64,000 bases of DNA, taken from positions 62,001 to 126,000 of the forward strand of contig NZ_LWAE01000004.1 of the NCBI RefSeq assembly GCF_001623875.1, read 5' to 3'. Below are positions 45,672 through 55,420 of this stretch, one piece after another (position 1 is the stretch's first letter; each line of letters starts with the position of its first letter). A program made the position numbers and the translations under genes. The notes under the pieces were generated by a model, which worked only from the letters and a program-made list of their open reading frames with translations, had not been told where the DNA came from and ran no database searches. The DNA is from Clostridium magnum DSM 2767 (GTDB lineage Bacteria; Bacillota; Clostridia; Clostridiales; Clostridiaceae).

Positions 45672-45703
45672 ACATAAAACCGCCTGGACATTTGCCCAGG
45701 CGG
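45672..45703 (-). terminator. Terminator of the ZTP riboswitch
   Basis: CCGCCTGG (45696-45703) pairs with CCAGGCGG (45680-45687), followed by TTTTATGTTTTTTT. The first arm is also the 3' pseudoknot strand of the aptamer, so ligand binding should prevent the terminator. Confidence 0.85.
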
Positions 45704-45773
45704 TCGACATTTTACTTTATAAATCGCACTCCCTGTGGTAAACTCCACTTCCGCCAGTAATGCGACTCTCTAG
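45684..45773 (-). promoter_or_regulatory. ZTP (pfl) riboswitch aptamer
   Basis: Minus strand. TCGCA...TGCGA closes the first domain, which holds the conserved ACTGGCGG and GGGAGTGCGA. A GTGG/CCAC hairpin lies between. After a linker comes CCGCCTGGGC, whose CCGCC pairs with the GGCGG as the pseudoknot. These are the conserved features of the ZTP riboswitch, which turns on purine and one-carbon genes when Z nucleotides build up. No purine or folate gene follows; the next gene is fdhF2. Confidence 0.85.
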
Positions 45774-45836
45774 CTAAACTAACAAAAATTATTATTTAAA
45801 TATTAAAATAATTCTTACTTTTTAACTATATTATAT

Positions 45837-45865
45837 ATAATAACTGATAATTTAAATTATGTCAA
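45837..45865 (-). promoter_or_regulatory. Promoter of the ZTP riboswitch
   Basis: Minus-strand consensus TTGACA (45860-45865), 17 bases, TATTAT (45837-45842). It is downstream of the 16S terminator, so the riboswitch is an independent transcript. Confidence 0.75.
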
Positions 45866-45876
45866 TTAGAAATCAC

Positions 45877-45907
45877 AAAAGACACTAAGTTTAAAACTTA
45901 GTGTCTT
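45877..45907 (-). terminator. Terminator of the 16S rRNA transcript
   Basis: AAGACACTAAGTTT pairs with AAACTTAGTGTCTT and ends in TTGTG, directly after the 16S processing stem. It closes the transcript with no 23S or 5S gene. Confidence 0.7.
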
Positions 45908-45930
45908 CCTATTAATTCCGCCTAATTTAA

Positions 45931-45951
45931 TCCTTCAAAATTAAACAGAGG
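45931..45951 (-). other. Pre-16S processing stem, 3' strand
   Basis: TCCTTCAAAATTAAACAGAGG on the plus strand is complementary at 20 of 21 positions to 47610-47630 on the other side of the 16S gene. The pair would form the long stem cut by RNase III. Confidence 0.75.
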
Positions 45952-45991
45952 CTAAACAACCAGTCTTTCAGACAGCATTACCTGTCTGTAT

Positions 45992-47511
<1,520 letters not shown>

Positions 47512-47609
47512 AAGTTTGAATGCTCATTACATTTTTTACTCACTACTATATTATAGTAGTTAAAGAATTGCTGGTTTAGTTTATTTAATAAAAATCATTT
47601 GACTTTTAA

Positions 47610-47630
47610 CCTCTGTTTAATTTTCAAGGA
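47610..47630 (-). other. Pre-16S processing stem, 5' strand
   Basis: TCCTTGAAAATTAAACAGAGG (minus strand) in the 16S leader, complementary to 45931-45951. Confidence 0.75.
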
Positions 47631-47659
47631 TCATGTCGACTCACCTCGACTGCTTGTTC

Positions 47660-47689
47660 ATTTTATCACATATCTATATGGCCTGTCAA
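47660..47689 (-). promoter_or_regulatory. rRNA promoter
   Basis: Minus-strand TTGACA (47684-47689), 18 bases, TAAAAT (47660-47665), about 150 bp upstream of mature 16S. The context is typical of clostridial rrn P1/P2 promoters. Confidence 0.75.
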
Positions 47690-47767
47690 GAATTTAAAAA
47701 ACTTTCTTTATTTTCTGTCGCTCTTAACTGATTAATAGATACTATAAATATTATGTTCAATATTTTT

Positions 47768-47843
<76 letters not shown>

Positions 47844-48047
47844 ATATTATATTGAATAACTTTTGCCTCTATATTTACTGTTCTTTCAGCAACATGTGTA
47901 ATCTTATCATTATTAAATTTTACTAATATTCTGCTTAGGTGCATGCACATTAAGCTACACAGTTCACACTCCGCTTTACTCCTAATACCTTCATATCTTC
48001 TATAGGGACACGCCTGAGGCCGTTTAACTTCAATTCCAATAATACAA
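47844..48047 (-). other. Open stretch upstream of tRNA, possible gene remnant
   Basis: A minus-strand frame of about 66 codons is open into the tRNA, including KRPQACPYRRYEGIRSKAEC and ELCSLMCMHL. It is Cys-rich and looks coding in composition, but has no start codon or ribosome binding site and runs into the tRNA. I do not recognise it. Confidence 0.25.
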
Positions 48048-48075
48048 GAAAAAACACTAAGCTAACTTAGTGCTT
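48048..48075 (-). terminator. Terminator of permease gene 1
   Basis: AAGCACTAAGTT/AGCTTAGTG hairpin followed by TTTTTTC on the minus strand. Confidence 0.75.
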
Positions 48076-48090
48076 TCTCTTATATCTTTA

Positions 48091-49494
48091 TTAAAATTTA
48101 ATTTTAGATTCTTGTATACTTTCCTTATTCAATGTACTATGTCTCATTCCATATAAAAAGTAAATTGAAATACCTACTATAGTCCATACTGCAAATCTGA
48201 TCCAAGTAACTCCTGGTAGACTATACATAAGATAGAAACAGAAAAATACTGTTAAAATCGGTGTAAAAGGTACACCTGGACATCTAAACTTTCTTTCAAT
48301 CTCAGGCATAGTTCTTCTTAAAACAATAACTCCTATTGATACAACTATAAATGCAGACAAAGTCCCTATATTACACAAATCCATTAGTACAGTCAGTGGT
48401 AACAATCCTCCAATAGCAGCTGTTAAAGCTCCGGTAATTATAGTACATTTTGCAGGTGTACCATGCTTTTGTGATACAGCAGCAAAAGACTTTGGTATTA
48501 GCCCATCTCTTGCCATAACCATAAATATTCTAACTTGTCCATATATTGTTACAAGAAGACTAGAAATCATTCCCACAATAGCTCCAACCCCTACTAATGC
48601 AGATCCCCAATTAACTCCTATTCGTGCCAATGAAGCTGGAAGAGCGTTACTTACATCTATATCCTTAAATGGAACCATTCCTGTAAGTACTAAGGAAACT
48701 GATATGTATAATATAATGATTACTATCATACAAATAGTCAATCCAAGAGGAATGTCTCTTTTGGGATCTTTTGTTTCCTCTGCTGCAGTAGAAACTGCAT
48801 CAAATCCTATATATGCGAAAAATATAATTGCAGCAGCTGACATTATTCCCTTAGTGCCATAAGGTGCAAAGGGATGATAATTAACAGGATTGATATGGGT
48901 TGCTCCAATAAATATGAACACAAGTATTACTGCTACCTTTATAATAACTATAATATTGTTTACCTTTGCACTTTCAGATACCCCAATATAAAGTAGCCAC
49001 GTCAAAAAAGCTACAACTAAAACTGCGGGTAAATCCACAATCCCACCGGCTAACGGAGACTTTATTAGCATTGCAGGTAAGTGTATGTTATAAGCTTCAA
49101 AAATACCTACCAAAGTTGAAGACCATCCTGATGCAATAGCCGCCGCCACAACGGTGTATTCAAGTATTAAATTCCAACCAATAAGCCATGCTATAATCTC
49201 GCCAAACGCAACATAGGTATAAGAATAAGTACTTCCAGCAACAGGAAACATAGTTGCAAGCTCTGCATAAGTCAAAGCACAGAGTGCACTTGTTATCGCT
49301 GCTACTATATAGGATATTGTAACTGCAGGACCTGCCAATTGAGCACCTTGGCCTGTAGCCACAAATATACCTGTCCCTATTACTGATCCAATTCCAAGAG
49401 CCGCTATATCGAAAGCAGTTAACTGCTTTCTTAAACCACTATGCTCAGTTGCCTCTTTAAAATCCGCTACACTCCTTTTTCTAAATACATTCAT
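48091..49494 (-). CDS. APC-family amino acid permease (copy 1)
   Basis: A 467-residue, 12-helix transporter of the APC superfamily, cationic amino acid/YfnA-like branch. GIGSVIGTGIFVATG in helix 1 and IFFAYIGFDAVSTAAEE in helix 6 are diagnostic. It lies beside the ornithine and RocB genes, so arginine, ornithine or another amino acid is the likely substrate. It is about 90% identical to the permease at 61731. The start at MNVFRKR matches that paralogue and follows AAGGGGG. Confidence 0.9.
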   Translation of the reverse strand: MNVFRKRSVADFKEATEHSGLRKQLTAFDIAALGIGSVIGTGIFVATGQGAQLAGPAVTISYIVAAITSALCALTYAELATMFPVAGSTYSYTYVAFGEIIAWLIGWNLILEYTVVAAAIASGWSSTLVGIFEAYNIHLPAMLIKSPLAGGIVDLPAVLVVAFLTWLLYIGVSESAKVNNIIVIIKVAVILVFIFIGATHINPVNYHPFAPYGTKGIMSAAAIIFFAYIGFDAVSTAAEETKDPKRDIPLGLTICMIVIIILYISVSLVLTGMVPFKDIDVSNALPASLARIGVNWGSALVGVGAIVGMISSLLVTIYGQVRIFMVMARDGLIPKSFAAVSQKHGTPAKCTIITGALTAAIGGLLPLTVLMDLCNIGTLSAFIVVSIGVIVLRRTMPEIERKFRCPGVPFTPILTVFFCFYLMYSLPGVTWIRFAVWTIVGISIYFLYGMRHSTLNKESIQESKIKF

Positions 49495-49852
49495 AAAAAA
49501 GTCCCCCTTAAATTTTTTAATTTTATCTAGCAAACTTTATAGCTTTATGGATAAAATATATAGTTTAGACTTATGAACCTAACTTATCATTTAAATTTTC
49601 AGTACATAAATCTACAGAGATCTATGATCTATAATTTATATGGAGGCAAGAAGTAATTTTTCAGTGTGGTCTTCTCTTAAAACCTTTACAACCAATCGAA
49701 TTTACTAAGCTATAACTCTTAGAATCTTTAATTTTATCTCCAGGTGTACCCTTACAATATCATCAATTATAATTTTAACTTTAGGAATCCTAGTACAAAT
49801 AATCATTTTCTCGTTAAACCATCTTTTAATATAAAAGCTTATATTTCATATA
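49495..49852. other. Spacer with a faint coding remnant
   Basis: No promoter of the sigma-54 type is visible here, unlike at permease copy 2. On the minus strand at about 49661-49795 two frames read IPKVKIIIDDIVR and GTPGDKIKDSKSYSLVNSIG, then a stop, suggesting a frameshifted gene tail. I cannot name it. Confidence 0.25.
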
Positions 49853-51484
49853 TTATCTAAGAATATAGTGAATTATATATTTATATAACTCCGGTACTAC
49901 CTTTAAAGAGTAAGGAACGTTTAACCTTTCAGTACTTTTGTGAAAGTCCTTACCTTCCCCTCCAAATACTATACCTGGAATATTGAGCTTACTTAAAGCT
50001 TCCAAATTCAAATCATAATTTATTCCATAACCAACAATATTAGAAGCCCAGTTATCTAAATCTTGCTTACCATTGATACCAGTATAGCTTAGATCAGATA
50101 TACCCATAAAAAAGTCATCCTTAATAATTGTTTCATCAAAATTTTCCTTTGCATATTGTATTGTTTTCTCTATTACATCCATAAATCTTCTGCTCTTCTC
50201 ATCTTCACCATCTAAATGTTTATGAGGATAATATGGAGGTATAAAAGAAACTATTATCATAGGCCTTTTATTTTCATACTTTTCATAAGTTTCTTTTACT
50301 ATATTTATAGATATAGTTTGGCTATCCAGTTTTTCTTTTTCCCAATTCTTAACTTTTTCTCTTATATAATCTTCAAAATTCTTTTCCTTCTCCTTAACTT
50401 TTGAAATCAGATCTTTATAAGTCATAACATAAGGTTCTACTTCAATATATTGAGCTTCTTCGCAGCAACTCTCCAGAAATCTTTCCCTTTTTTCCTTAAT
50501 ATCACTTAAGATATTACTAAAGGCCTTAAATGCCAAGTCTTTTAATTCACTTATAAGCTCTTCCTCAGATTTGTTAAGCGTCAACAAATTATAGTATGAT
50601 ATTGCAAATAAAGGACTTTGTACAGAATATATTTCTTTTAAATCTGTTTGCTTTAAAACCATAGGTGGCGGAGTAATTTTATCGTTAACTTTATCACAGA
50701 AATCTGGATTAGCCTCTAGAATCCTATTTATTTCTGAAACTAAAAGATTAGGATTTAACCCTTTGAGAGATTCTCCTACATGAGTTTCTTTGCCTACACA
50801 GAAAAATAAAGGCATAATTTTTCCTACGGTACCTATATATATTCTCTTAAATTTTTCACCTTCACTCTTAGGTATACTGCACTCAGATACAATTGCTCCG
50901 ACATAGTTATAGCCTTCTTTCTCTTGAAGATCTAAAAGAAAGGGAACAGAAGCAATCATTCCCTCGGAGTTACTTTCTTCTCCCGGAACTCCTAAAAACA
51001 ACAAATTTCCTTTAAAATTTCTGTTTTCACTTAACTCCCTAATTATCTCAATATTTGTTGCAATACCTGCTTTCATATCTGCGGTTCCTCTGCCAAAAAT
51101 CCATTCACCAGATAGGAAATCTCTCAAAGCTTCTTCATCTAAATTTAATTCAGTAATTCTTTTTGTGCACTCTTCTAAATCGAACGCAATAGGTTCTAAA
51201 TGTCCAAACCCATCTGCCTCAACTACATCTATATGACCAGTTAAAATTAGAGTATCTTTTGATTCTTCTTTTCCATTTACAATAGCCCATATAAATTTTC
51301 TTTCCAAAGGATCTTGATCTATTGTGGATAGTCCATAATTTTTTTGATTTTTTTTGAAATAGGGAATCCCTGATAACACATCATATATTTTCTCACATAT
51401 GATATTTTCACCCTCCGTACCTGTGACACTGGGTACAGCCACTAATTGCTTTAACGTACTATAAATGTTATTCTGTAAACTCAA
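49853..51484 (-). CDS. rocB: M20-type peptidase, RocB-like
   Basis: A 543-residue protein of the M20 metallopeptidase fold, closest to RocB, an arginine-utilisation protein of Firmicutes with no proven reaction. Metal-binding segments ILTGHIDVVEADGFG, FGRGTADMKAGIA and FLGVPGEESNSEGM are present. It starts at TTG after AGAGGGGG. It follows ord in the ornithine operon, suggesting release or processing of arginine or ornithine-containing substrates. Confidence 0.82.
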   Translation of the reverse strand: MSLQNNIYSTLKQLVAVPSVTGTEGENIICEKIYDVLSGIPYFKKNQKNYGLSTIDQDPLERKFIWAIVNGKEESKDTLILTGHIDVVEADGFGHLEPIAFDLEECTKRITELNLDEEALRDFLSGEWIFGRGTADMKAGIATNIEIIRELSENRNFKGNLLFLGVPGEESNSEGMIASVPFLLDLQEKEGYNYVGAIVSECSIPKSEGEKFKRIYIGTVGKIMPLFFCVGKETHVGESLKGLNPNLLVSEINRILEANPDFCDKVNDKITPPPMVLKQTDLKEIYSVQSPLFAISYYNLLTLNKSEEELISELKDLAFKAFSNILSDIKEKRERFLESCCEEAQYIEVEPYVMTYKDLISKVKEKEKNFEDYIREKVKNWEKEKLDSQTISINIVKETYEKYENKRPMIIVSFIPPYYPHKHLDGEDEKSRRFMDVIEKTIQYAKENFDETIIKDDFFMGISDLSYTGINGKQDLDNWASNIVGYGINYDLNLEALSKLNIPGIVFGGEGKDFHKSTERLNVPYSLKVVPELYKYIIHYILR

Positions 51485-51652
51485 TTTTATTTTCCCCCTC
51501 TACTGTAATACATATTAAGAATACAACTTAAGAAATCAACGGTAAATACTACATTAAATATAAACCTGAACATTATAGTCATAATCATTGAAGCAATTAG
51601 CGCTTCTGCACATTAAAAACTATATACGGTTGTCCATTATAACTACCCAAGA

Positions 51653-52705
51653 TTATTCTCTATTTTTTATTTGACCTCTAAAATCTCCCATTATGGCTCT
51701 TGGCACTGGAAGATCTATCATTGTTTTAAGACCTGGATCTGCATTAATTATATGAGGGATCATATTTACACACATAGCAATTGTTCCAATTCCACCATCA
51801 ACTTCTGGATTATTTGCCATATGAATAGCTGGAGTTCCTTTAATGGTTATATAGTCTCCTGTTTGTGTTCCTACCATTTCTGGCTCAATCTGTTGTGGAT
51901 GGATCATATCTATTTTAACTTCTCCGTCTACCCATCCTTGTCCTGTCATGTTAACACCTGCTACATCTCCTGCTTTTGCAAATCCGTATGGAGATTTTCT
52001 ATCAACCTCTGTAACAATCGGTTTCATTTGTTGTTCAAATTTATCAATCTTCCAACCAAGACCATCTGCAATCATTCTTACTGATTCAGCAAATCCTACA
52101 TGTCCTGCGAGTTTACCACTTTTAACTCCTTCTTCAAATTCTTGAACAGTAGTACCAACTCCCTGTTCCTGCATAACAAATGGTCCAAATGGTGATAAGC
52201 TATTTACTCTCTTTGCTTCAATATGCTCAACATCCATCATACATCCGGTTAAGCAAAGTACAAGCAGATCCATCATAAGTCCTGGATTTATACCTGTTCC
52301 AAGTATACTAACTCCATTTCTCTTAGCTATTTCATCAAGTTCTGCAGCAAGTTCTGGATCTTGGGCTTGTGGATAAGACATTTCCTCTGCTGTTGAAATT
52401 ACATTTACTTTATTTTCAAGTACAGTCTTTAATCTTGGGAAAGCTTCCTTTGTATATGAATCTGTTGCACAAAGACATACATCAGGTCTTGTACTAGTTA
52501 ATATTTCTTCAATATTAGGGTTTATTATAACTTCTGGTCTATCTCCCCTCTCTACACCTAATAACTCATACATACTCTTGCCTATTTTTTCACCTCTAGC
52601 ACATACACCTACAATGTCTACACCTTTTTTCTTTAAGAGCATTTTTGCCATACCACTGCCCATTGCACCAAATCCCCAAATTACAACCTTTACATTTCTT
52701 TTCAT
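51653..52705 (-). CDS. ord: 2,4-diaminopentanoate dehydrogenase Ord (copy 1)
   Basis: A 350-residue NAD(P)-dependent enzyme that deaminates (2R,4S)-2,4-diaminopentanoate to 2-amino-4-oxopentanoate in clostridial ornithine oxidation. The Rossmann start VVIWGFGAMGSGMAKMLL is at residues 7-24, and STAEEMSYPQAQDPELA and GTGINPGLMMDLLVL are shared with the copy at 60278 (about 50% identical). It ends the main operon with orr upstream (23 bp). Confidence 0.92.
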   Translation of the reverse strand: MKRNVKVVIWGFGAMGSGMAKMLLKKKGVDIVGVCARGEKIGKSMYELLGVERGDRPEVIINPNIEEILTSTRPDVCLCATDSYTKEAFPRLKTVLENKVNVISTAEEMSYPQAQDPELAAELDEIAKRNGVSILGTGINPGLMMDLLVLCLTGCMMDVEHIEAKRVNSLSPFGPFVMQEQGVGTTVQEFEEGVKSGKLAGHVGFAESVRMIADGLGWKIDKFEQQMKPIVTEVDRKSPYGFAKAGDVAGVNMTGQGWVDGEVKIDMIHPQQIEPEMVGTQTGDYITIKGTPAIHMANNPEVDGGIGTIAMCVNMIPHIINADPGLKTMIDLPVPRAIMGDFRGQIKNRE

Positions 52706-52728
52706 AGTAAATCCTCCTTATAATTTTT

Positions 52729-53820
52729 TTAAATACTGGCAATTGCCAATTCTTTTTCATAATATTTATTTACATAGAGTGATGTCATTGCAGCAAGCAG
52801 GCACCCATAATCCATCTTGAATTCTACAATATCACCAATTTTAAATGACTTCTTACTATCTGTAACATCTATTATTAAATGATCACTGCTTGCACCAAAA
52901 ATACTAATACTCTTGTCTAAAGGAATAAGTCCATCTACCTTTGCATCCTGTCTGCCTAGAGCTATAATTGCTCTTCTTCTTATTCCTTTGTCTTCAAAAT
53001 GAGGTGTCTGTCCAAATGCATCCATTCCTATTTTTCCGGTAGGAACAGTTGGTTTGTTTTTTATTTCTACTATTTCACCTTTTAGTATAAAAGCATCATC
53101 ATAACAGTTAGATATGCTCTTTCCAAAAGAAGTTTCCCTTCCAAGTACTATTGCTTCTCCAATCCTTAATTGATTAATTTCTCTTGGCATAGTATTTTCC
53201 ATAACCATATAAAGACTGCTGGAATTACCTCCTGAAATTAAAGGTAATTCTATATTAAAAGTTTCTTTAATCTCCCTCTTTAATTTAACAAGCTTTCCTA
53301 AGTTATCTCTATCAGGAAGCACACCACCATAGCATGTGACATTAGTTCCTAAACCCACTAAATTTATATTATCTAGTTTAAATATTTCTTGGACTGTGGG
53401 AATAACATCTTCAACTAGAACCCCCTCCCTTAAATCTCCAACATCTACCATCAGGATAATATTGTGAAATTTATTTAGTCTTCTAGCTGCTCTGGATAAC
53501 GCTTTTATCGTGTCCAATTCTGAATTTAGACTTACATCGCTATACTTAACAACGTCTTCCACTTCACTTTCCATAGAAATTCTTAGTAACATTTTTCTGC
53601 ATTTCATATCCTTAATCTTCTTTAAGTTCTGTATTCTAGAGTCTCCAACTTGTGTAATACCTCCTCGGAGCATAGCTTGTATAATTGGTGATTCAGCACA
53701 GAAAACCTTAGTTACTCCAATAACCTCTATGCCCTTTGCATTACACATGGATAGAACTTGTTTTGCATTATGTGTTATCTTTGACAGCTTAACTTCTACA
53801 CATGGGTATTCTTTTCTCAT
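52729..53820 (-). CDS. orr: Ornithine racemase
   Basis: A 363-residue PLP enzyme of the alanine-racemase N-terminal fold. The Schiff-base Lys is in VIGVTKVFCAE (about residue 38). ISGGNSSSLYMV and GEAIVLGRETSFG are typical of ornithine racemase. It converts L-ornithine to the D-isomer used by the 4,5-aminomutase. It lies between the reactivase gene and ord, in the order of known ornithine clusters. Confidence 0.9.
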   Translation of the reverse strand: MRKEYPCVEVKLSKITHNAKQVLSMCNAKGIEVIGVTKVFCAESPIIQAMLRGGITQVGDSRIQNLKKIKDMKCRKMLLRISMESEVEDVVKYSDVSLNSELDTIKALSRAARRLNKFHNIILMVDVGDLREGVLVEDVIPTVQEIFKLDNINLVGLGTNVTCYGGVLPDRDNLGKLVKLKREIKETFNIELPLISGGNSSSLYMVMENTMPREINQLRIGEAIVLGRETSFGKSISNCYDDAFILKGEIVEIKNKPTVPTGKIGMDAFGQTPHFEDKGIRRRAIIALGRQDAKVDGLIPLDKSISIFGASSDHLIIDVTDSKKSFKIGDIVEFKMDYGCLLAAMTSLYVNKYYEKELAIASI

Positions 53821-53878
53821 AATAAGGCTCTCCTTTTTCTAATAATACTAATTTACTATCCACACACTCATAGATTTT

Positions 53879-53925
53879 TATCCTATGACTGTCCACTTTA
53901 ATATTTCATCTGTTCTAAATTTTAT
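53879..53925 (-). promoter_or_regulatory. Leader repeat, degenerate copy E
   Basis: Minus strand: AACAGATGAAATATTAAAG, then GGACAGTCATAGGATAAA. It resembles the GGTAGTCATCGGATAAA core, and lies in the 110-bp gap before orr. Confidence 0.3.
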
Positions 53926-53930
53926 TCTAT

Positions 53931-55304
53931 CTATTCTTTTATAATTTCTATGTCATCGGTTATATTTAAACTTTGTCTTAAAAGAGCCTCTGCTGCTTCT
54001 TTATCATCTCTACTTAAAACTCCAGCGCAGGCCATTATATAATCCCTATCAAGCAATGCTTTAGCACCTTTTCTTGGCAGCATAGTAACATCATCCTTTA
54101 AATACCTTATACCTAGAAGAATCTTTTCTCCTCCTGCCAGCCTTGTTAACGCCCCTCCAGTGCCTATTATATATTTAACTTGTGACAGATCCTTACCGTA
54201 AGCTATAAAACCACTTTCTCCTCCAAATTTTCTTTTTATTGCTCCCACATGTCTATTTACTGCAACTTCCACAGCTTTTTTAGTAAGTAGCGAACTAGCT
54301 CTTACCTCCTCTTTTTCTATAGGTATAGGCTTTATATGCTCCGCTATATATTCTTTTTTGACTTCTCCCAGATCTCTAATATCAAGTAAGTCTATTACAT
54401 TTGCACTATTTACAAAGACTCCAATATCTCCCTCTACAGTCCTTTTAGCCTTTGGCTCTGGATTTACCAACATATCTAAAACTACTGCACTTCCCTCCGT
54501 CACAGAGTGAACATCCGTTGTAGCACCTCCAACATCCAAAACCATTAAATCTCCTATTATGTCATAAAGAATCTTTGCACTTTCCATAACCGCACCTGGA
54601 GTAGGCATTATACTACCATCCACCATTTCCTTTATTTTACTCATTCCCGGTGCCTTGACGATATTCTTTTCAAAGGCCTGTTGTATTATCTTTCTAGCCG
54701 GCTCTACGTTTAATTCATCTACTCTTGGATAAACATTGTCTATGATATACAATTCTTGTCCTTCAAATATTTCGCTTATCTCTTCCCTATTTTCAATATT
54801 CCCACAGTAAACTATAGGCTTGTTGAAATTTTCTGCACTAATGAGTTCCGCATTATAAATAGCTGTTTCTCTCTCTCCATAATCTGTTCCCCCAGCAATC
54901 ATTATCATGTTAGGGTTGATATTGTGTATTTTTTTTATGTCACTTTTTCTCATCTTTCCTGCCGTAACCATTTTTATTATTCCACCAGCACCTAATGCAG
55001 CTTCCTTTGCAGCTTTAACAGTCATCTGCTCCATTAATCCATGAACTGTTATCTTAAGACCACCAGCAGCACTGCTAGTAGCAAGCATTTTTCCCCATAA
55101 AAGTGATTCGCCTATTTGCTCTTCAATGTCTTTTATTGCGGCTTTAAGTCCTATAGTTACATCACCATCTAATACTGTAGTACAGGCCTTCCCTTGAAAA
55201 GGCCTATCTACTAAAATTTTCTCATCTTCATCATGCTTCACATTAAAAGCTGTCACTAATGTAGTAGTACTGCCTATCTCAGCGACTAAATAATCTACCT
55301 TCAT
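53931..55304 (-). CDS. MutL/GlmL-like reactivase of ornithine aminomutase
   Basis: About 457 residues of the GlmL/MutL family (actin-like ATPase fold), with EIGSTTTLVTAFN at the N-terminus, ATSSAAGGLKITVHGL, MIAGGTDYGERETA and MVLDVGGATTDVHS. Relatives next to B12-dependent mutases are thought to reactivate the enzyme by exchanging damaged cobalamin. It is directly downstream of oraE, its presumed client. The ATG behind GGGAGGTGAC is preferred to the GTG in that site. Confidence 0.87.
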   Translation of the reverse strand: MKVDYLVAEIGSTTTLVTAFNVKHDEDEKILVDRPFQGKACTTVLDGDVTIGLKAAIKDIEEQIGESLLWGKMLATSSAAGGLKITVHGLMEQMTVKAAKEAALGAGGIIKMVTAGKMRKSDIKKIHNINPNMIMIAGGTDYGERETAIYNAELISAENFNKPIVYCGNIENREEISEIFEGQELYIIDNVYPRVDELNVEPARKIIQQAFEKNIVKAPGMSKIKEMVDGSIMPTPGAVMESAKILYDIIGDLMVLDVGGATTDVHSVTEGSAVVLDMLVNPEPKAKRTVEGDIGVFVNSANVIDLLDIRDLGEVKKEYIAEHIKPIPIEKEEVRASSLLTKKAVEVAVNRHVGAIKRKFGGESGFIAYGKDLSQVKYIIGTGGALTRLAGGEKILLGIRYLKDDVTMLPRKGAKALLDRDYIMACAGVLSRDDKEAAEALLRQSLNITDDIEIIKE

Positions 55305-55420
55305 CGTAGTCACCTCCCTTTAGATGAACTTACAAACTTTTCACTACAAAACTATTTTTAAAGTTAGTTACAGTATTGAGAAATTGATTATTAATACTAT
55401 CCCTAAAAATTGCTTTTATG

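Noticed and set aside
45200..45990. 23S or 5S rRNA downstream of 16S
   Set aside because: No conserved 23S or 5S segments are present; the region holds a terminator, the ZTP riboswitch and spacer.
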